Positions 7,839 to 14,100 of a DNA stretch of 22,177 nt are shown piece by piece. Under the pieces are notes generated by a model, which was not told the origin of the DNA, made no database searches, and saw nothing but the letters and a program-made list of their open reading frames with translations. This DNA comes from a virus. Location of the stretch: positions 1 through 22,177 of IMG/VR virus record IMGVR_UViG_3300044619_002192; one strand, given 5' to 3'. The position numbers and the translations under genes were made by a program. Every line of letters begins with the position of its first letter. Within the stretch, counting starts at the first letter, position 1.

Positions 7839-8534
7839 CTAATTCATAAGCTGGTAATTGTGTTTTCGCAGTATGTAGTCATAATTTTTGTGGTTTGACT
7901 CATCAGGTCTGCGGATGTAAATATGCGGGTCTTTGCACTTTAATTCAAGCAATTCCAAAAGGTAAATGATTGAAGTGCTGACGGTGTGAATCTCTGTGGC
8001 TTTTTCAATAACCAAGGACCAATCAAACAAACTGAATCCTGAATACTCTTGCATTTCGACAATCTGCAACCCAGAATCAGGTTTTATTTGAACGGCTTTA
8101 TTGCCTACGCTGGTAAAGTTTCGATTGACAAGGCAAAACGGTTCATCTGGATTTGAAACAACCAAATCAAAAAGATGCAGTTCTTTTTCCATGTTTCTGC
8201 AATAAGTTGAATGGTTCCATGTCTTCCAATCAAGTTGGTACATATCGTACTTGGACCTCATGCAGAATTGATAGGGCACTCTTTGAATCTGATCAGCAAA
8301 CCGGATAGGGATTATTCGATTGTTCTGGATTGCTTGGTCCCTTTTAATATTTTCCCAGGTTCCGGGAATAATGCCAGTAGGAATCCATGTTATATCCGGG
8401 TAAGCTGCTTTCAGCCCTGGCAAGAACTTATCAAGCACCGGCCACACTATAGGACCATTGGCAATCTCTTTAATCAGTTGTTGGCAAAAGATATGGTCCC
8501 CAATCCCGTGAGGCTGTAATACAATGTTATTCAT
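7839..8534 (-). CDS. GT-B-like glycosyltransferase (family 9-like)
   Basis: A 231-aa protein starting MNNIVLQPHGIGDHIFCQQL. The GxGD motif right after the first strand is characteristic of GT-B enzymes related to family 9 (heptosyltransferase-like), where it contacts the acceptor or donor. Near the C-terminus VIEKATEIHTVSTSIIYLLE resembles the nucleotide-sugar part of these enzymes, where a conserved segment places a serine at the donor phosphate. It is shorter than a full heptosyltransferase (about 320-350 aa), so either a compact version or partly degenerate. The ATG at 8534 is preferred over a TTG nine bases upstream; it overlaps the end of the preceding glycosyltransferase gene by eight bases. 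It is the last gene of the operon. Sugar and acceptor are unknown. Confidence 0.65.
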   Translation of the reverse strand: MNNIVLQPHGIGDHIFCQQLIKEIANGPIVWPVLDKFLPGLKAAYPDITWIPTGIIPGTWENIKRDQAIQNNRIIPIRFADQIQRVPYQFCMRSKYDMYQLDWKTWNHSTYCRNMEKELHLFDLVVSNPDEPFCLVNRNFTSVGNKAVQIKPDSGLQIVEMQEYSGFSLFDWSLVIEKATEIHTVSTSIIYLLELLELKCKDPHIYIRRPDESNHKNYDYILRKHNYQLMN

Positions 8535-9186
8535 CGAAGTCAAAAGCTATATCTGGATTTTTTAAGTGTTTGCCTTCTTCGATTCCAATATGCTGAACGA
8601 CTGAAGGCTTTGAAACAATAAAAGGGGATTTGCTTCGGGAACAAACATTCCAATCCCAATGTCCGGAGCTTTTTAGCGCAGGAAAAACAATGGTCTGAAA
8701 CTGCGGCAAATTGAAAAACATATTGATTCCTCCAATAGTCTTTTTAGTAACGTAATCGCCAAAAGAATCAATGGTCTTATGCCTTATTTGCAAGGTCTTT
8801 GAATCAACTGTCTGAGTATTAAACCCGGAAACAATATTTCCCAAAAACCGAAGTTTAAGGTCGAAAAGAACCTCAAAGAAGTTTGGCTTTACAATAGCGT
8901 CGCTGTCCAGGATCATTAAAAAAGTGCATCCATTTTTTATTGCCTCGTTTAAGCCAGTCAGGATTGCTTTGGAAACGCCAAAGTTTCGGGGGTGGTTGTG
9001 TATAAAAACCGGGAAACCCTGTGCCCTAAACTCGTTCAGAATGATTGGAATAGTCGGATCAGAACTTCCATCATTTACGACGTAGAATTCAATCTCATGC
9101 GGATACTTAGCCAATGCCAAGGATTCAAAACATTGCTTCACGTACTGAGGCCGATTGAATACAGGAATAACTATGCCCGTTTTCAT
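8527..9186 (-). CDS. Family 2 glycosyltransferase
   Basis: A 219-aa GT-A glycosyltransferase. It begins with the family-2 signature MKTGIVIPVFNRPQYVKQCF, has the nucleotide-binding VVNDGSSD at ~36-43 and the metal-binding DSD at 94-96 (FLMILDSDAIVKPNFF). This is the catalytic core only, without membrane segments, so it is a soluble enzyme using a nucleotide-activated sugar. A 4-base ATGA overlap with the FkbM gene upstream and an 8-base overlap with the gene downstream show translational coupling within the operon. The sugar and acceptor cannot be read from sequence. Confidence 0.88.
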   Translation of the reverse strand: MKTGIVIPVFNRPQYVKQCFESLALAKYPHEIEFYVVNDGSSDPTIPIILNEFRAQGFPVFIHNHPRNFGVSKAILTGLNEAIKNGCTFLMILDSDAIVKPNFFEVLFDLKLRFLGNIVSGFNTQTVDSKTLQIRHKTIDSFGDYVTKKTIGGINMFFNLPQFQTIVFPALKSSGHWDWNVCSRSKSPFIVSKPSVVQHIGIEEGKHLKNPDIAFDFDE

Positions 9187-9875
9187 GGGTAAAATAAAAA
9201 GCTATGGTTCCCGGCATTGACCTGAGCGCAAAAACCCGCAAAGCTGAACTTTTGACCATTAAGGTCTTCGCAAGTATAGAAGTCAAATAGAGGCTCTATT
9301 GATTCCAAAAAGTTGTCGAATTCAGGAATCCAGGCAGGATGAAAACTGACGTACATTGGTGGTTTCAGTTTTCGCAGGATTTCGATTGAATGCGGCAAAA
9401 CCAAAGATTCACCACCTTCAATGTCCATTTTGATTAGGCCGATTTGCCCTGCAAAATATTCTTTTAGAATCCTTTCCAGAGTAATGCACCGTACTTCTGT
9501 TGGCTCCAAGTGTTCATCCCTTTTTAAGGCACTACTCATTGAGTCCCCCGTATTCCCGTAAAACTCCGTTCTGCCTTCAAAGTCAGAAACTACCATCTGC
9601 CAAAGCATAGCATTTTCAATGCTATTTATTTGGATGTTTCTTTTGAGAATATTAAAGGCCATGTAATCTGGTTCAATCGCCAAAACCTGACGAAACAACT
9701 TTGATGCAGGGAGAGAAACAACTCCGTTCCATGCTCCAATATCAATGAAGTCTTTTTCCTTGTCTGCAAAGCGGTTTAAAACATCAAAGGTCTTCGTTTC
9801 CCAATGGGGCAAAGTAGGCCAAAACCATTCATGGCCATCAACCACAAAATTTTCATTGTTAATCGTTACCTTCAT
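9183..9875 (-). CDS. FkbM-family SAM-dependent methyltransferase
   Basis: A 230-aa methyltransferase of the FkbM type. The SAM-binding motif I is FIDIGAWNGVVSLPASKLF (DIGAWNG at 45-51), motif II acidic residue is in LAIEPD (67-70), and the FkbM-typical IGLIKMDIEGGESLVLPHSI follows at about 150-169, then PPMYVSFHP. FkbM enzymes methylate hydroxyl groups of sugars or polyketides, which fits its place between glycosyltransferase genes: it probably caps or modifies a sugar added by its neighbours. It overlaps the upstream methyltransferase gene by 17 bases and the downstream GT2 gene by 4 bases. Confidence 0.85.
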   Translation of the reverse strand: MKVTINNENFVVDGHEWFWPTLPHWETKTFDVLNRFADKEKDFIDIGAWNGVVSLPASKLFRQVLAIEPDYMAFNILKRNIQINSIENAMLWQMVVSDFEGRTEFYGNTGDSMSSALKRDEHLEPTEVRCITLERILKEYFAGQIGLIKMDIEGGESLVLPHSIEILRKLKPPMYVSFHPAWIPEFDNFLESIEPLFDFYTCEDLNGQKFSFAGFCAQVNAGNHSFLFYP

Positions 9876-10365
9876 ACTTGCAGTATATTACAGAGAAAGA
9901 ATCATTTAGATCGCCATCCGAAACAAAGAAATGCTCAAAGTCTTCCCGGCTGTTCAGATAATTGTAAACAATCTTTGGCGTTAAATAATGAATGTGTTTA
10001 CGGTTGTTCCACGGCCTCCAGTAGTGCTGTTCATCCATGTTTGGAAGATAGAGGAAAAGAACTCCTCCCGGCTTCAATTCAGAAATCCAGTAATCTAAAG
10101 CTTCAACCCAATTTGGCAAGTGTTCGAGGCAATGTGAGGAAAAAATGTAGTCCAATTCCTTTGGAAGATGGAAGGCATGGTATTCATCGTTTATTGTAAT
10201 GTCCACCGGTATTGCACCAGGGAAAGCCCATTCTGGCCTGTTGCATCCAATATCAACTCCTTTGCCAAGGCATACCTTTTGAGCAAAGGGAAAAGCAAAC
10301 TGAGCCGCAAAGCCTTCGGCCTGAAATGCTGGATAAATCTGGTCTTTAAATTCAATTATCTTCAT
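9859..10365 (-). CDS. Class I SAM methyltransferase (type 11-like)
   Basis: A 168-aa protein with a methyltransferase fold: GKGVDIGCNRPEWAFPGAIP supplies motif I (VDIGC at 37-41) and the following acidic strand end, LDYIFSSHCLEHLPNWVEAL is the motif IV/EHL segment typical of Methyltransf_11 proteins, and LKPGGVLFLYLPN is the post-motif strand. The ATG at 10365 (MKIIEFKDQIYPAF) is chosen; a TTG further upstream would add 15 residues that overlap the preceding gene and look spurious. It overlaps the 92-aa gene by 14 bases. In glycan clusters such proteins act on sugars or sugar-linked groups; the substrate here is unknown. Confidence 0.8.
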   Translation of the reverse strand: MKIIEFKDQIYPAFQAEGFAAQFAFPFAQKVCLGKGVDIGCNRPEWAFPGAIPVDITINDEYHAFHLPKELDYIFSSHCLEHLPNWVEALDYWISELKPGGVLFLYLPNMDEQHYWRPWNNRKHIHYLTPKIVYNYLNSREDFEHFFVSDGDLNDSFSVIYCKYEGND

Positions 10366-10630
10366 CTTCAATATCTGATTCTCTTTCTCCAAAATAAGTT
10401 GGGACAACAAGGTCTTTATTCACATCCTCGAGCAAAGAACGGCTTTTGCCCATTATAGTGCGAATCTGAATTTCACTCACTCCAAAAGCCTTAGATTGCT
10501 GTGAAATCAAATCAGCCTTGATAATCCGGCCTTTCTTTATTTGATCTATTGAGGTTATGCAGTCCTCGATTGCCTGTGCATATTGGTTTGGGGTGAACTT
10601 TTCACGCCAGGGTAAGAGTGGGATAATCAT
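10352..10630 (-). CDS. Small helical protein of unknown function
   Basis: A 92-aa protein with two or three helices (TPNQYAQAIEDCITSIDQIK; AFGVSEIQIRTIMGKSRSLL) and an acidic end (ERESDIEDEDN). The central part could be a small helix-turn-helix but no family is recognised. It overlaps the upstream 116-aa gene by four bases (ATGA) and the downstream methyltransferase by 14 bases, so it is translated as part of the operon. Whether it serves the glycan pathway is not visible. Confidence 0.6.
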   Translation of the reverse strand: MIIPLLPWREKFTPNQYAQAIEDCITSIDQIKKGRIIKADLISQQSKAFGVSEIQIRTIMGKSRSLLEDVNKDLVVPTYFGERESDIEDEDN

Positions 10631-10977
10631 TTTGTTTCTTCGGTTTTAAATGCGAGTTCGGTTCCTGTCAAAGCGAAAAAAAGGTTCTGGACTTGGTGGA
10701 CAAACTTTATTTCTGTTCCATAAAAGGCAGAAAGCTGTTCATGGTAAAAGACAAATCCGTCTTTATTTGATTGCAGTTGGTAGTCAAAGTGGTCTGAATA
10801 AAAAGTATTTTTCTCCTGCACAAACCCCGCCCTCAGTAACCATTCTTCGGTTAATGGCAAAGGCTCAAAATGTTCCTTTTCCGAACAAACCAAAATCCCA
10901 TAGGCATTCACCTGTATTGGATGTTGATAATCTGGGTGCTTTACCCAATTACGAATGCGTAATTCTTCTGCTTTCAT
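10627..10977 (-). CDS. Conserved Bacteroidetes-phage protein of unknown function
   Basis: A 116-aa protein opening MKAEELRIRNWVKH and carrying PLPLTEEWLLRAGF and VHQVQNLFFALTGTEL. I recognise this pattern (ExLRIGNWV ... PLTEEWLLKFGF ... VHQLQNLYFALTG) as a very common hypothetical protein of Bacteroidetes phages and prophages. Its function has not been established as far as I know. It is not a glycan enzyme by any visible motif. Its ATG overlaps by four bases the stop of a truncated reading frame (10974-11099) left behind beside the HNH gene, which suggests that it was originally coupled to the gene upstream. Confidence 0.8.
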   Translation of the reverse strand: MKAEELRIRNWVKHPDYQHPIQVNAYGILVCSEKEHFEPLPLTEEWLLRAGFVQEKNTFYSDHFDYQLQSNKDGFVFYHEQLSAFYGTEIKFVHQVQNLFFALTGTELAFKTEETK

Positions 10978-11072
10978 TTCTCTTTTAATTTTCGTTGTTC
11001 AAAAAAATCTTTGTGTTCGGGAAAATTCCCGGTAAAAAGTCTGCTGTAATAGCTGGAAAAGTTGTTGTTTTT
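10974..11072 (-). pseudogene. Severed C-terminal end of an upstream gene, probably the glycosyltransferase at 11679
   Basis: Just after the HNH stop codon, a frame without its own start runs on to a TGA that overlaps the next gene's ATG by four bases, exactly the junction style of the other genes in this operon. The frame encodes about 32 residues including SSYYSRLFTGNFPEHKDFF and a basic end (EQRKLKEK), with coding-like composition. It is open back to 11099 inside the HNH gene, then meets TAA. It is in the same frame as the glycosyltransferase gene that ends abruptly at 11679 on the other side of the HNH unit. The simplest reading is that the HNH unit entered that gene near its 3' end and left this tail behind. 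That it belonged to the glycosyltransferase, and not to another lost gene, is inference. Confidence 0.55.
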
Positions 11073-11556
11073 AGATATTTTTCCAAGTTCTTTTTGTTTT
11101 TATGTTCCAAATAGTAGAAGCATAAACATTGTATTGTTTGCTTAGTTTTAAACAGGACAATTCTGATTGCCGTATTTGCAAAACAATTTCTTTGTTTAAT
11201 TTTTGCACCTTTCCTTTCCTGCCTATTCCCTTTTTTAATATTTTAATCTTATGGTTTATATTTTCTGTATGGGTAGCCCATTCAAGATTTTGGACAATAT
11301 TATTATATGGATTTCCGTCAATATGATTTACGGTCCTTTTGTTTTCAGGGTTTTCTAAAAAAGTTTTTGCTATTAATCGATGAACCAAATGAATAGTAAT
11401 TTCCTTGGCCTTACTAAGCCTAACATGGTGATACTTCGTCCCTTTTTGGGGCTTTAGGATTCTTTTTTGCCGGTAAGTTGATTTTATCCTTCCTAAAGAA
11501 CTTGCTTGGTAAACTCCTTCGTATCCGGGAATGTCTTTCCAAATTTCATTTTCCAT
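11071..11556 (-). CDS. HNH homing endonuclease (NUMOD4-HNH-HTH)
   Basis: A 161-aa endonuclease. NUMOD4 at residues 1-26 (MENEIWKDIPGYEGVYQASS, LGRIKS); HNH core at ~56-92 (LVHRLIAKTFLENP, TVNHIDGNPYNN, NLEWAT) with His59, His78, Asp80 and Asn82 as likely catalytic and metal residues; and a C-terminal helix-turn-helix (~118-160, IRQSELSCLKLSKQYNVYA) that reads DNA. Such proteins cut intron- or intein-less alleles and spread their own gene. The ATG at 11556 begins exactly at the domain start. An in-frame ATG at 11646 would add 30 residues (MKTLKTFAPSVLPIPVRESD...), and since the promoter is only about 16 bases before it, either that longer form or a leader peptide is possible. The gene is visibly more AT-rich than its neighbours, which fits recent arrival. 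Confidence 0.88.
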   Translation of the reverse strand: MENEIWKDIPGYEGVYQASSLGRIKSTYRQKRILKPQKGTKYHHVRLSKAKEITIHLVHRLIAKTFLENPENKRTVNHIDGNPYNNIVQNLEWATHTENINHKIKILKKGIGRKGKVQKLNKEIVLQIRQSELSCLKLSKQYNVYASTIWNIKTKRTWKNI

Positions 11557-11657
11557 AAAAAAAGATTGCCCCGACTGTAAAGGCTCGTCCGACTCCCGAA
11601 CGGGAATAGGCAATACAGAAGGGGCAAAAGTTTTTAATGTTTTCATATCGGACGAGC
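11557..11657 (-). promoter_or_regulatory. Structured leader with terminator ahead of the HNH gene
   Basis: Read 5' to 3' on the minus strand: arm a GCTCGTCCGA (11657-11648); ATG of a short ORF (11646); arm t TTGCCCCTTCTGTA (11627-11614); hairpin TTCCCGTTCGGGAG (11606-11593); arm a' TCGGACGAGC (11592-11583); arm t' TACAGTCGGGGCAA (11579-11566); TCTTTTTTT; ATG of HNH (11556). a/a' is a perfect 10-bp helix. t/t' pairs as 7 bp plus 4 bp around a 3x3 internal loop and is followed by a U-run, so it is an intrinsic terminator whose last U touches the AUG. The two helices cross (a, t, a', t'), so they form a pseudoknot or compete. The arms are exact complements, so chance is unlikely; the mechanism is inferred. 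Confidence 0.65.
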
Positions 11658-11661
11658 AATG

Positions 11662-11669
11662 CAAAGATA
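11662..11669 (-). promoter_or_regulatory. Promoter -7 box for the HNH unit
   Basis: Minus strand TATCTTTG followed by C, a perfect TAnnTTTG match, lying about ten bases after the TGA of the glycosyltransferase gene (11679). Transcription would begin near 11656, at the start of leader arm a. The -33 box is poor. The HNH unit therefore has its own promoter inside the operon. Confidence 0.6.
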
Positions 11670-11678
11670 GCAAAATAA

Positions 11679-12362
11679 TCAATAAATGTGTCTGTTTTGA
11701 CCCAAATGCTTCACATACCCTCTCAACAAGGTAGCAGCCACAAACCCATTTCGCCAATAAACCTGACCGATCTGGCTTTCTGCCATCCAAGGTTTTGCTC
11801 TGTCCCATGTGCATTTCTCCGCATAGCCATTTGGGAATAGTCTTTGGTAATCCGATAGCCTACGAAGGCCAGGATTGAAAGAAAATCCCCTCCATTGACC
11901 TCTGGCATGAAGTTTTGAAAGGTGCTGGTAATGCGTCCGCAAATGCGTGTGAATCGGTCCAGATGCAGGATGTCCATTGCGGTCCTTTGGATCCCTTAAC
12001 CAGACCTGCATAACCTTTGGTTCGTGCTGAAGAATGTCCAGGCTGGATTGAATGAAGCTTGTTTGGTAAAACTCCCAATCGTCCTCGCAATGAAAAATGT
12101 ATGGCGTTTCTACCAGTGAATAAAGGCGATCAACAGCCGTTATTTGACCAACATTTTTACTGTCCGCATAAACTGTTACGGGGCAAAGGTTTCTGCAATA
12201 ATCTTTTATCAAATAAGTCATTTCCTGGCCTATTGAAACACCAGAGTCTTCATAAATATACAATGCTACTGGTTTTGGCCCATCCCAATGCTTTATCAGG
12301 CTTTCAATTGTTCTTGTCAGAAGGTCAAACCGACCGCACGAAGTCAAACAAACCGTAATCAT
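11679..12362 (-). CDS. GT-A glycosyltransferase-like protein, probably truncated at its C-terminus
   Basis: A 227-aa protein with a family-2-like start MITVCLTSCGRFDLLTRTIE, a donor-binding strand ending in YIYEDSGVS and the metal-binding segment YIFHCEDDWEFYQ (EDDW at 93-96), followed by an acceptor half with aromatic and His-rich loops (HTHLRTHYQHLSKL). This is a soluble nucleotide-sugar glycosyltransferase. It ends abruptly in KHLGQNRHIY just before the HNH unit's promoter, and a same-frame tail of about 32 residues survives beyond the HNH gene (10974-11072). The catalytic half is intact, so loss of this tail may or may not abolish activity. It overlaps the upstream 82-aa gene by four bases. 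Confidence 0.75.
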   Translation of the reverse strand: MITVCLTSCGRFDLLTRTIESLIKHWDGPKPVALYIYEDSGVSIGQEMTYLIKDYCRNLCPVTVYADSKNVGQITAVDRLYSLVETPYIFHCEDDWEFYQTSFIQSSLDILQHEPKVMQVWLRDPKDRNGHPASGPIHTHLRTHYQHLSKLHARGQWRGFSFNPGLRRLSDYQRLFPNGYAEKCTWDRAKPWMAESQIGQVYWRNGFVAATLLRGYVKHLGQNRHIY

Positions 12363-12607
12363 ACCAATCCAATAAATTCTTCAGTTAATTCTTTAGGGAA
12401 AAGGTCAGAAACAACCATTGAATAAAGGCTTTCAGGAACCTCTTCACATTCAAGAAAATTTAAAAAAGTCAATTTACCGGGGCATTCCTCATCCAGATAA
12501 CTTGTCAAAAACCAGCTTAAAACATCGGACCAGGGCTTTTGATAATTGTTATCAATGTAGTCCTGGACTGTAACAGGGTAGGTTGGTGGGGTGTCGTTGT
12601 CAAACAT
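12359..12607 (-). CDS. Small acidic protein of unknown function
   Basis: An 82-aa acidic protein (MFDNDTPPTYPVTVQDYIDN ... LTEEFIGLV), largely helical with several aromatic residues and no recognised domain. It overlaps the glycosyltransferase gene downstream by the ATGA type of four bases and starts one base after the stop of the small membrane protein gene, so it is firmly part of the operon. No function can be assigned. Confidence 0.55.
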   Translation of the reverse strand: MFDNDTPPTYPVTVQDYIDNNYQKPWSDVLSWFLTSYLDEECPGKLTFLNFLECEEVPESLYSMVVSDLFPKELTEEFIGLV

Positions 12608-12608
12608 T

Positions 12609-12719
12609 TTATTTCAGAATTAAGGTTGCTACAATCTGAATCCAGACATAAATTGAAAAGGCAAGAAGAGCCGCCAAAACGGCCCATCTTTTCAAAGAAT
12701 CAATTAGTTCTCTTTTCAT
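12609..12719 (-). CDS. 36-aa single-span membrane protein
   Basis: A very small protein, MKRELIDSLKRWAVLAALLA..., with a basic N-terminal part and one hydrophobic segment (~residues 12-35, with WAVLAALLAFSIYVWIQIVA). The ATG at 12719 is chosen over a longer frame because it starts four bases after the stop of the upstream gene and begins at a natural membrane-protein start. By the positive-inside rule the N-terminus would be cytoplasmic. Possible roles are a membrane anchor for the glycan enzymes or a lysis/antiholin-like peptide, but no family is recognised. Confidence 0.5.
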   Translation of the reverse strand: MKRELIDSLKRWAVLAALLAFSIYVWIQIVATLILK

Positions 12720-12723
12720 TTGA

Positions 12724-13032
12724 CTAAACGTGAAGAATCCCATCCCTCCATTCTGCCTTTGTGCCAATCCCATTGAAGGAAATCGAAGAACCAAAGGATT
12801 CTGTCTGATTATGCCTTTTTATTTCAGTCATCGGAACAAATGCCTTCAGATGAACAAATGTGCCAACGGTTTCTGTATAAAGAAGTCCACCATCTTTGAC
12901 TTCAAGAACGCCACCAAATTGATTAAGAAGCAGGACCATAGCCTCCGCAGCGTTATCTTTGATTTCCAAGGTTACGTGAGCCTCGGATTCAATCAGCACA
13001 TAAATTGCCGGAATGATTAGTTTTGTGTTCAT
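12724..13032 (-). CDS. Small protein of unknown function, first gene of the glycan operon
   Basis: A 102-aa protein starting MNTKLIIPAIYVLIESEAHV, beta-rich with a central helix (NAAEAMVLLLNQFGGVLEVK) and a polar C-terminal end. The ATG at 13032 is preferred over a longer frame reaching 13128, because the promoter -7 box lies at 13051-13058 and transcription should start near 13045. It is the first gene of the minus-strand operon. No domain is recognised; the pattern of a hydrophobic N-terminal strand is not a signal peptide, since no cleavage region follows. Confidence 0.6.
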   Translation of the reverse strand: MNTKLIIPAIYVLIESEAHVTLEIKDNAAEAMVLLLNQFGGVLEVKDGGLLYTETVGTFVHLKAFVPMTEIKRHNQTESFGSSISFNGIGTKAEWRDGILHV

Positions 13033-13050
13033 GTTCTGTTTTTGTTTCTG

Positions 13051-13081
13051 CAAAGGTAAAACAAAGTTCTGAATCCTGCAA
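13051..13081 (-). promoter_or_regulatory. Promoter of the minus-strand glycan operon
   Basis: Minus strand TTG (13081-13079), 20 bases, then TACCTTTG (13058-13051): a full Bacteroidota-type -33/-7 pair. It is the only clear operon-level promoter before the ~5.2 kb gene chain that ends at 7839 (the HNH unit has its own inside). It overlaps a 16-bp sequence repeated at the RecT promoter (see the repeat entry). Confidence 0.7.
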
Positions 13082-13086
13082 CAAAA
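13071..13086 (-). repeat. 16-bp repeat shared by two minus-strand promoters
   Basis: The plus-strand sequence GAATCCTGCAACAAAA occurs here and again at 19016-19031. Both copies cover the -33 box of a minus-strand promoter, each with the -7 box starting 20 bases downstream of the same TTG. The identity extends beyond the promoter consensus, so it may be an operator bound by one regulator. Confidence 0.6.
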
Positions 13087-13096
13087 GTTCAAAGAA

Positions 13097-13639
13097 ATGC
13101 CAAAATATAATTCAATATCTGACTTCATAAAGGTTCAGGAACGCAACTGGAAAGATGCTGTGGACCCCAATAAGGTGCTTCGGGCTGCTGTGGTTACTTT
13201 GGTCCCTGAAATCAAAAGAAGGGTTCAGAATGATGGCAAAAAGTCGGATGGATCCCAGATTGGCGAATATTCGGACAAGACCATTACGGGTGGTCCATTA
13301 GCGGCAAGGTTCAATGAAGTGGCCACAAAAAAGCAAATTGGAAGACGGCTTCGGGCTTTTGGCGATACCAATGAATTCTATGGCTACAAAGACCTCCGTA
13401 GAAGCCTTGGCCGTCAGGTTGCATTTGTGGACCTAACCTTGACCGGGGATATGTTCTTAGCCTTTCGGGCTGCTCCATCAGGGCCAAATTCTTATGGGTA
13501 TGGTTTTGCCGGAAATCAGTTTAAAATAGCCCAATACAATGAGGAGCGTTATGGAACTGTTTTTGATCCAAGCGACACCGAAAACAAACTGACCTTAAAC
13601 ACCATTAACAAAGAATCTCAAAAACTACTCAGCAGATGA
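13097..13639 (+). CDS. HK97 gp10-like / phage virion morphogenesis protein
   Basis: A 180-aa protein that fits the family of head-tail joining or tail-completion proteins (HK97 gp10-like, 'phage virion morphogenesis'). It has an N-terminal helical region with a basic stretch (LVPEIKRRVQNDGKKSDGSQ) and a C-terminal part with VDLTLTGDMFLAFRAAP, GFAGNQFKIAQYNEERYGTV and FDPS, a combination seen in this family where a strand pair is followed by a conserved ERYG...FxPS end. It overlaps the following gene by four bases (ATGA) and restarts the plus-strand virion genes after the glycan operon. The start is the ATG; no clear promoter precedes it on this strand. Confidence 0.75.
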   Translation: MPKYNSISDFIKVQERNWKDAVDPNKVLRAAVVTLVPEIKRRVQNDGKKSDGSQIGEYSDKTITGGPLAARFNEVATKKQIGRRLRAFGDTNEFYGYKDLRRSLGRQVAFVDLTLTGDMFLAFRAAPSGPNSYGYGFAGNQFKIAQYNEERYGTVFDPSDTENKLTLNTINKESQKLLSR

Positions 13640-14097
13640 AAAAAGACTTTGAAAAACTGTGCAGCCTTTTAGAGCAGAAGTTCCCAGGTTCAATTCTGAA
13701 CTATGGTTTAGCCCATGAAGCTATTGAAGTGGACCAAGGTGCCAATTACTATTCCATTCCCGAAAATAGAGCCTGTGGTGTTTCTGATCAGCACGACTTG
13801 ACTTTCTTTTATATTCAAGAATCAGCAACGCCAACTGATCAAATCAGGGGCGGGAATAAAGGACCGGTTTCCAGGAATGTATCCTACAAATTGGTAGGAA
13901 TGTCAAAAAAGCACTATGCTGAAGCCTTTGTAACATCGGTGGTTAATCAGATACCAGGAATGACCTATACCGACTCAAACATGGATTCAAAGGCAATAGC
14001 CTCGACTTATTGGGGAACGCCAAACTTCAACTTTGAACTATACTTTTTCACCGTGGATTTCACTGTTCTCGAAGATATAAACTGCCCGACTTGCTAA
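13636..14097 (+). CDS. Probable head-tail connector or tail-terminator protein
   Basis: A 153-aa protein translated from an ATG that overlaps the stop of the gp10-like gene by four bases. In tailed phages the gene after the gp10-like gene is usually the tail terminator, and size and alpha/beta character here fit (N-terminal helix KKDFEKLCSLLEQKFPGSIL; later strands FNFELYFFTVDFTVLEDINC). Direct motif support is weak, so the role is inferred from position. It ends in a CPTC motif. Confidence 0.55.
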   Translation: MKKDFEKLCSLLEQKFPGSILNYGLAHEAIEVDQGANYYSIPENRACGVSDQHDLTFFYIQESATPTDQIRGGNKGPVSRNVSYKLVGMSKKHYAEAFVTSVVNQIPGMTYTDSNMDSKAIASTYWGTPNFNFELYFFTVDFTVLEDINCPTC

Positions 14098-14100
14098 GTA

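Noticed and set aside
11557-11646. The 30-residue extension as the true N-terminus of the HNH protein
   Set aside because: NUMOD4 proteins begin at the MENEIW-type motif, and the extension lies wholly inside the paired leader. It remains possible because the promoter is close.
11060-11680. Group I or group II intron carrying the HNH gene
   Set aside because: No recognisable group I core pairing or group II domain V was found; only about 120 bases of structured RNA lie on one side and hardly any on the other, and the unit has its own promoter. Kept only as an alternative.
12724-13128. Longer starts, including 13128, 12794, 11814, 10410, 8543, 18135 and 14724
   Set aside because: They begin at TTG codons or inside neighbouring genes and promoters, and the extra residues look like shadow translation.
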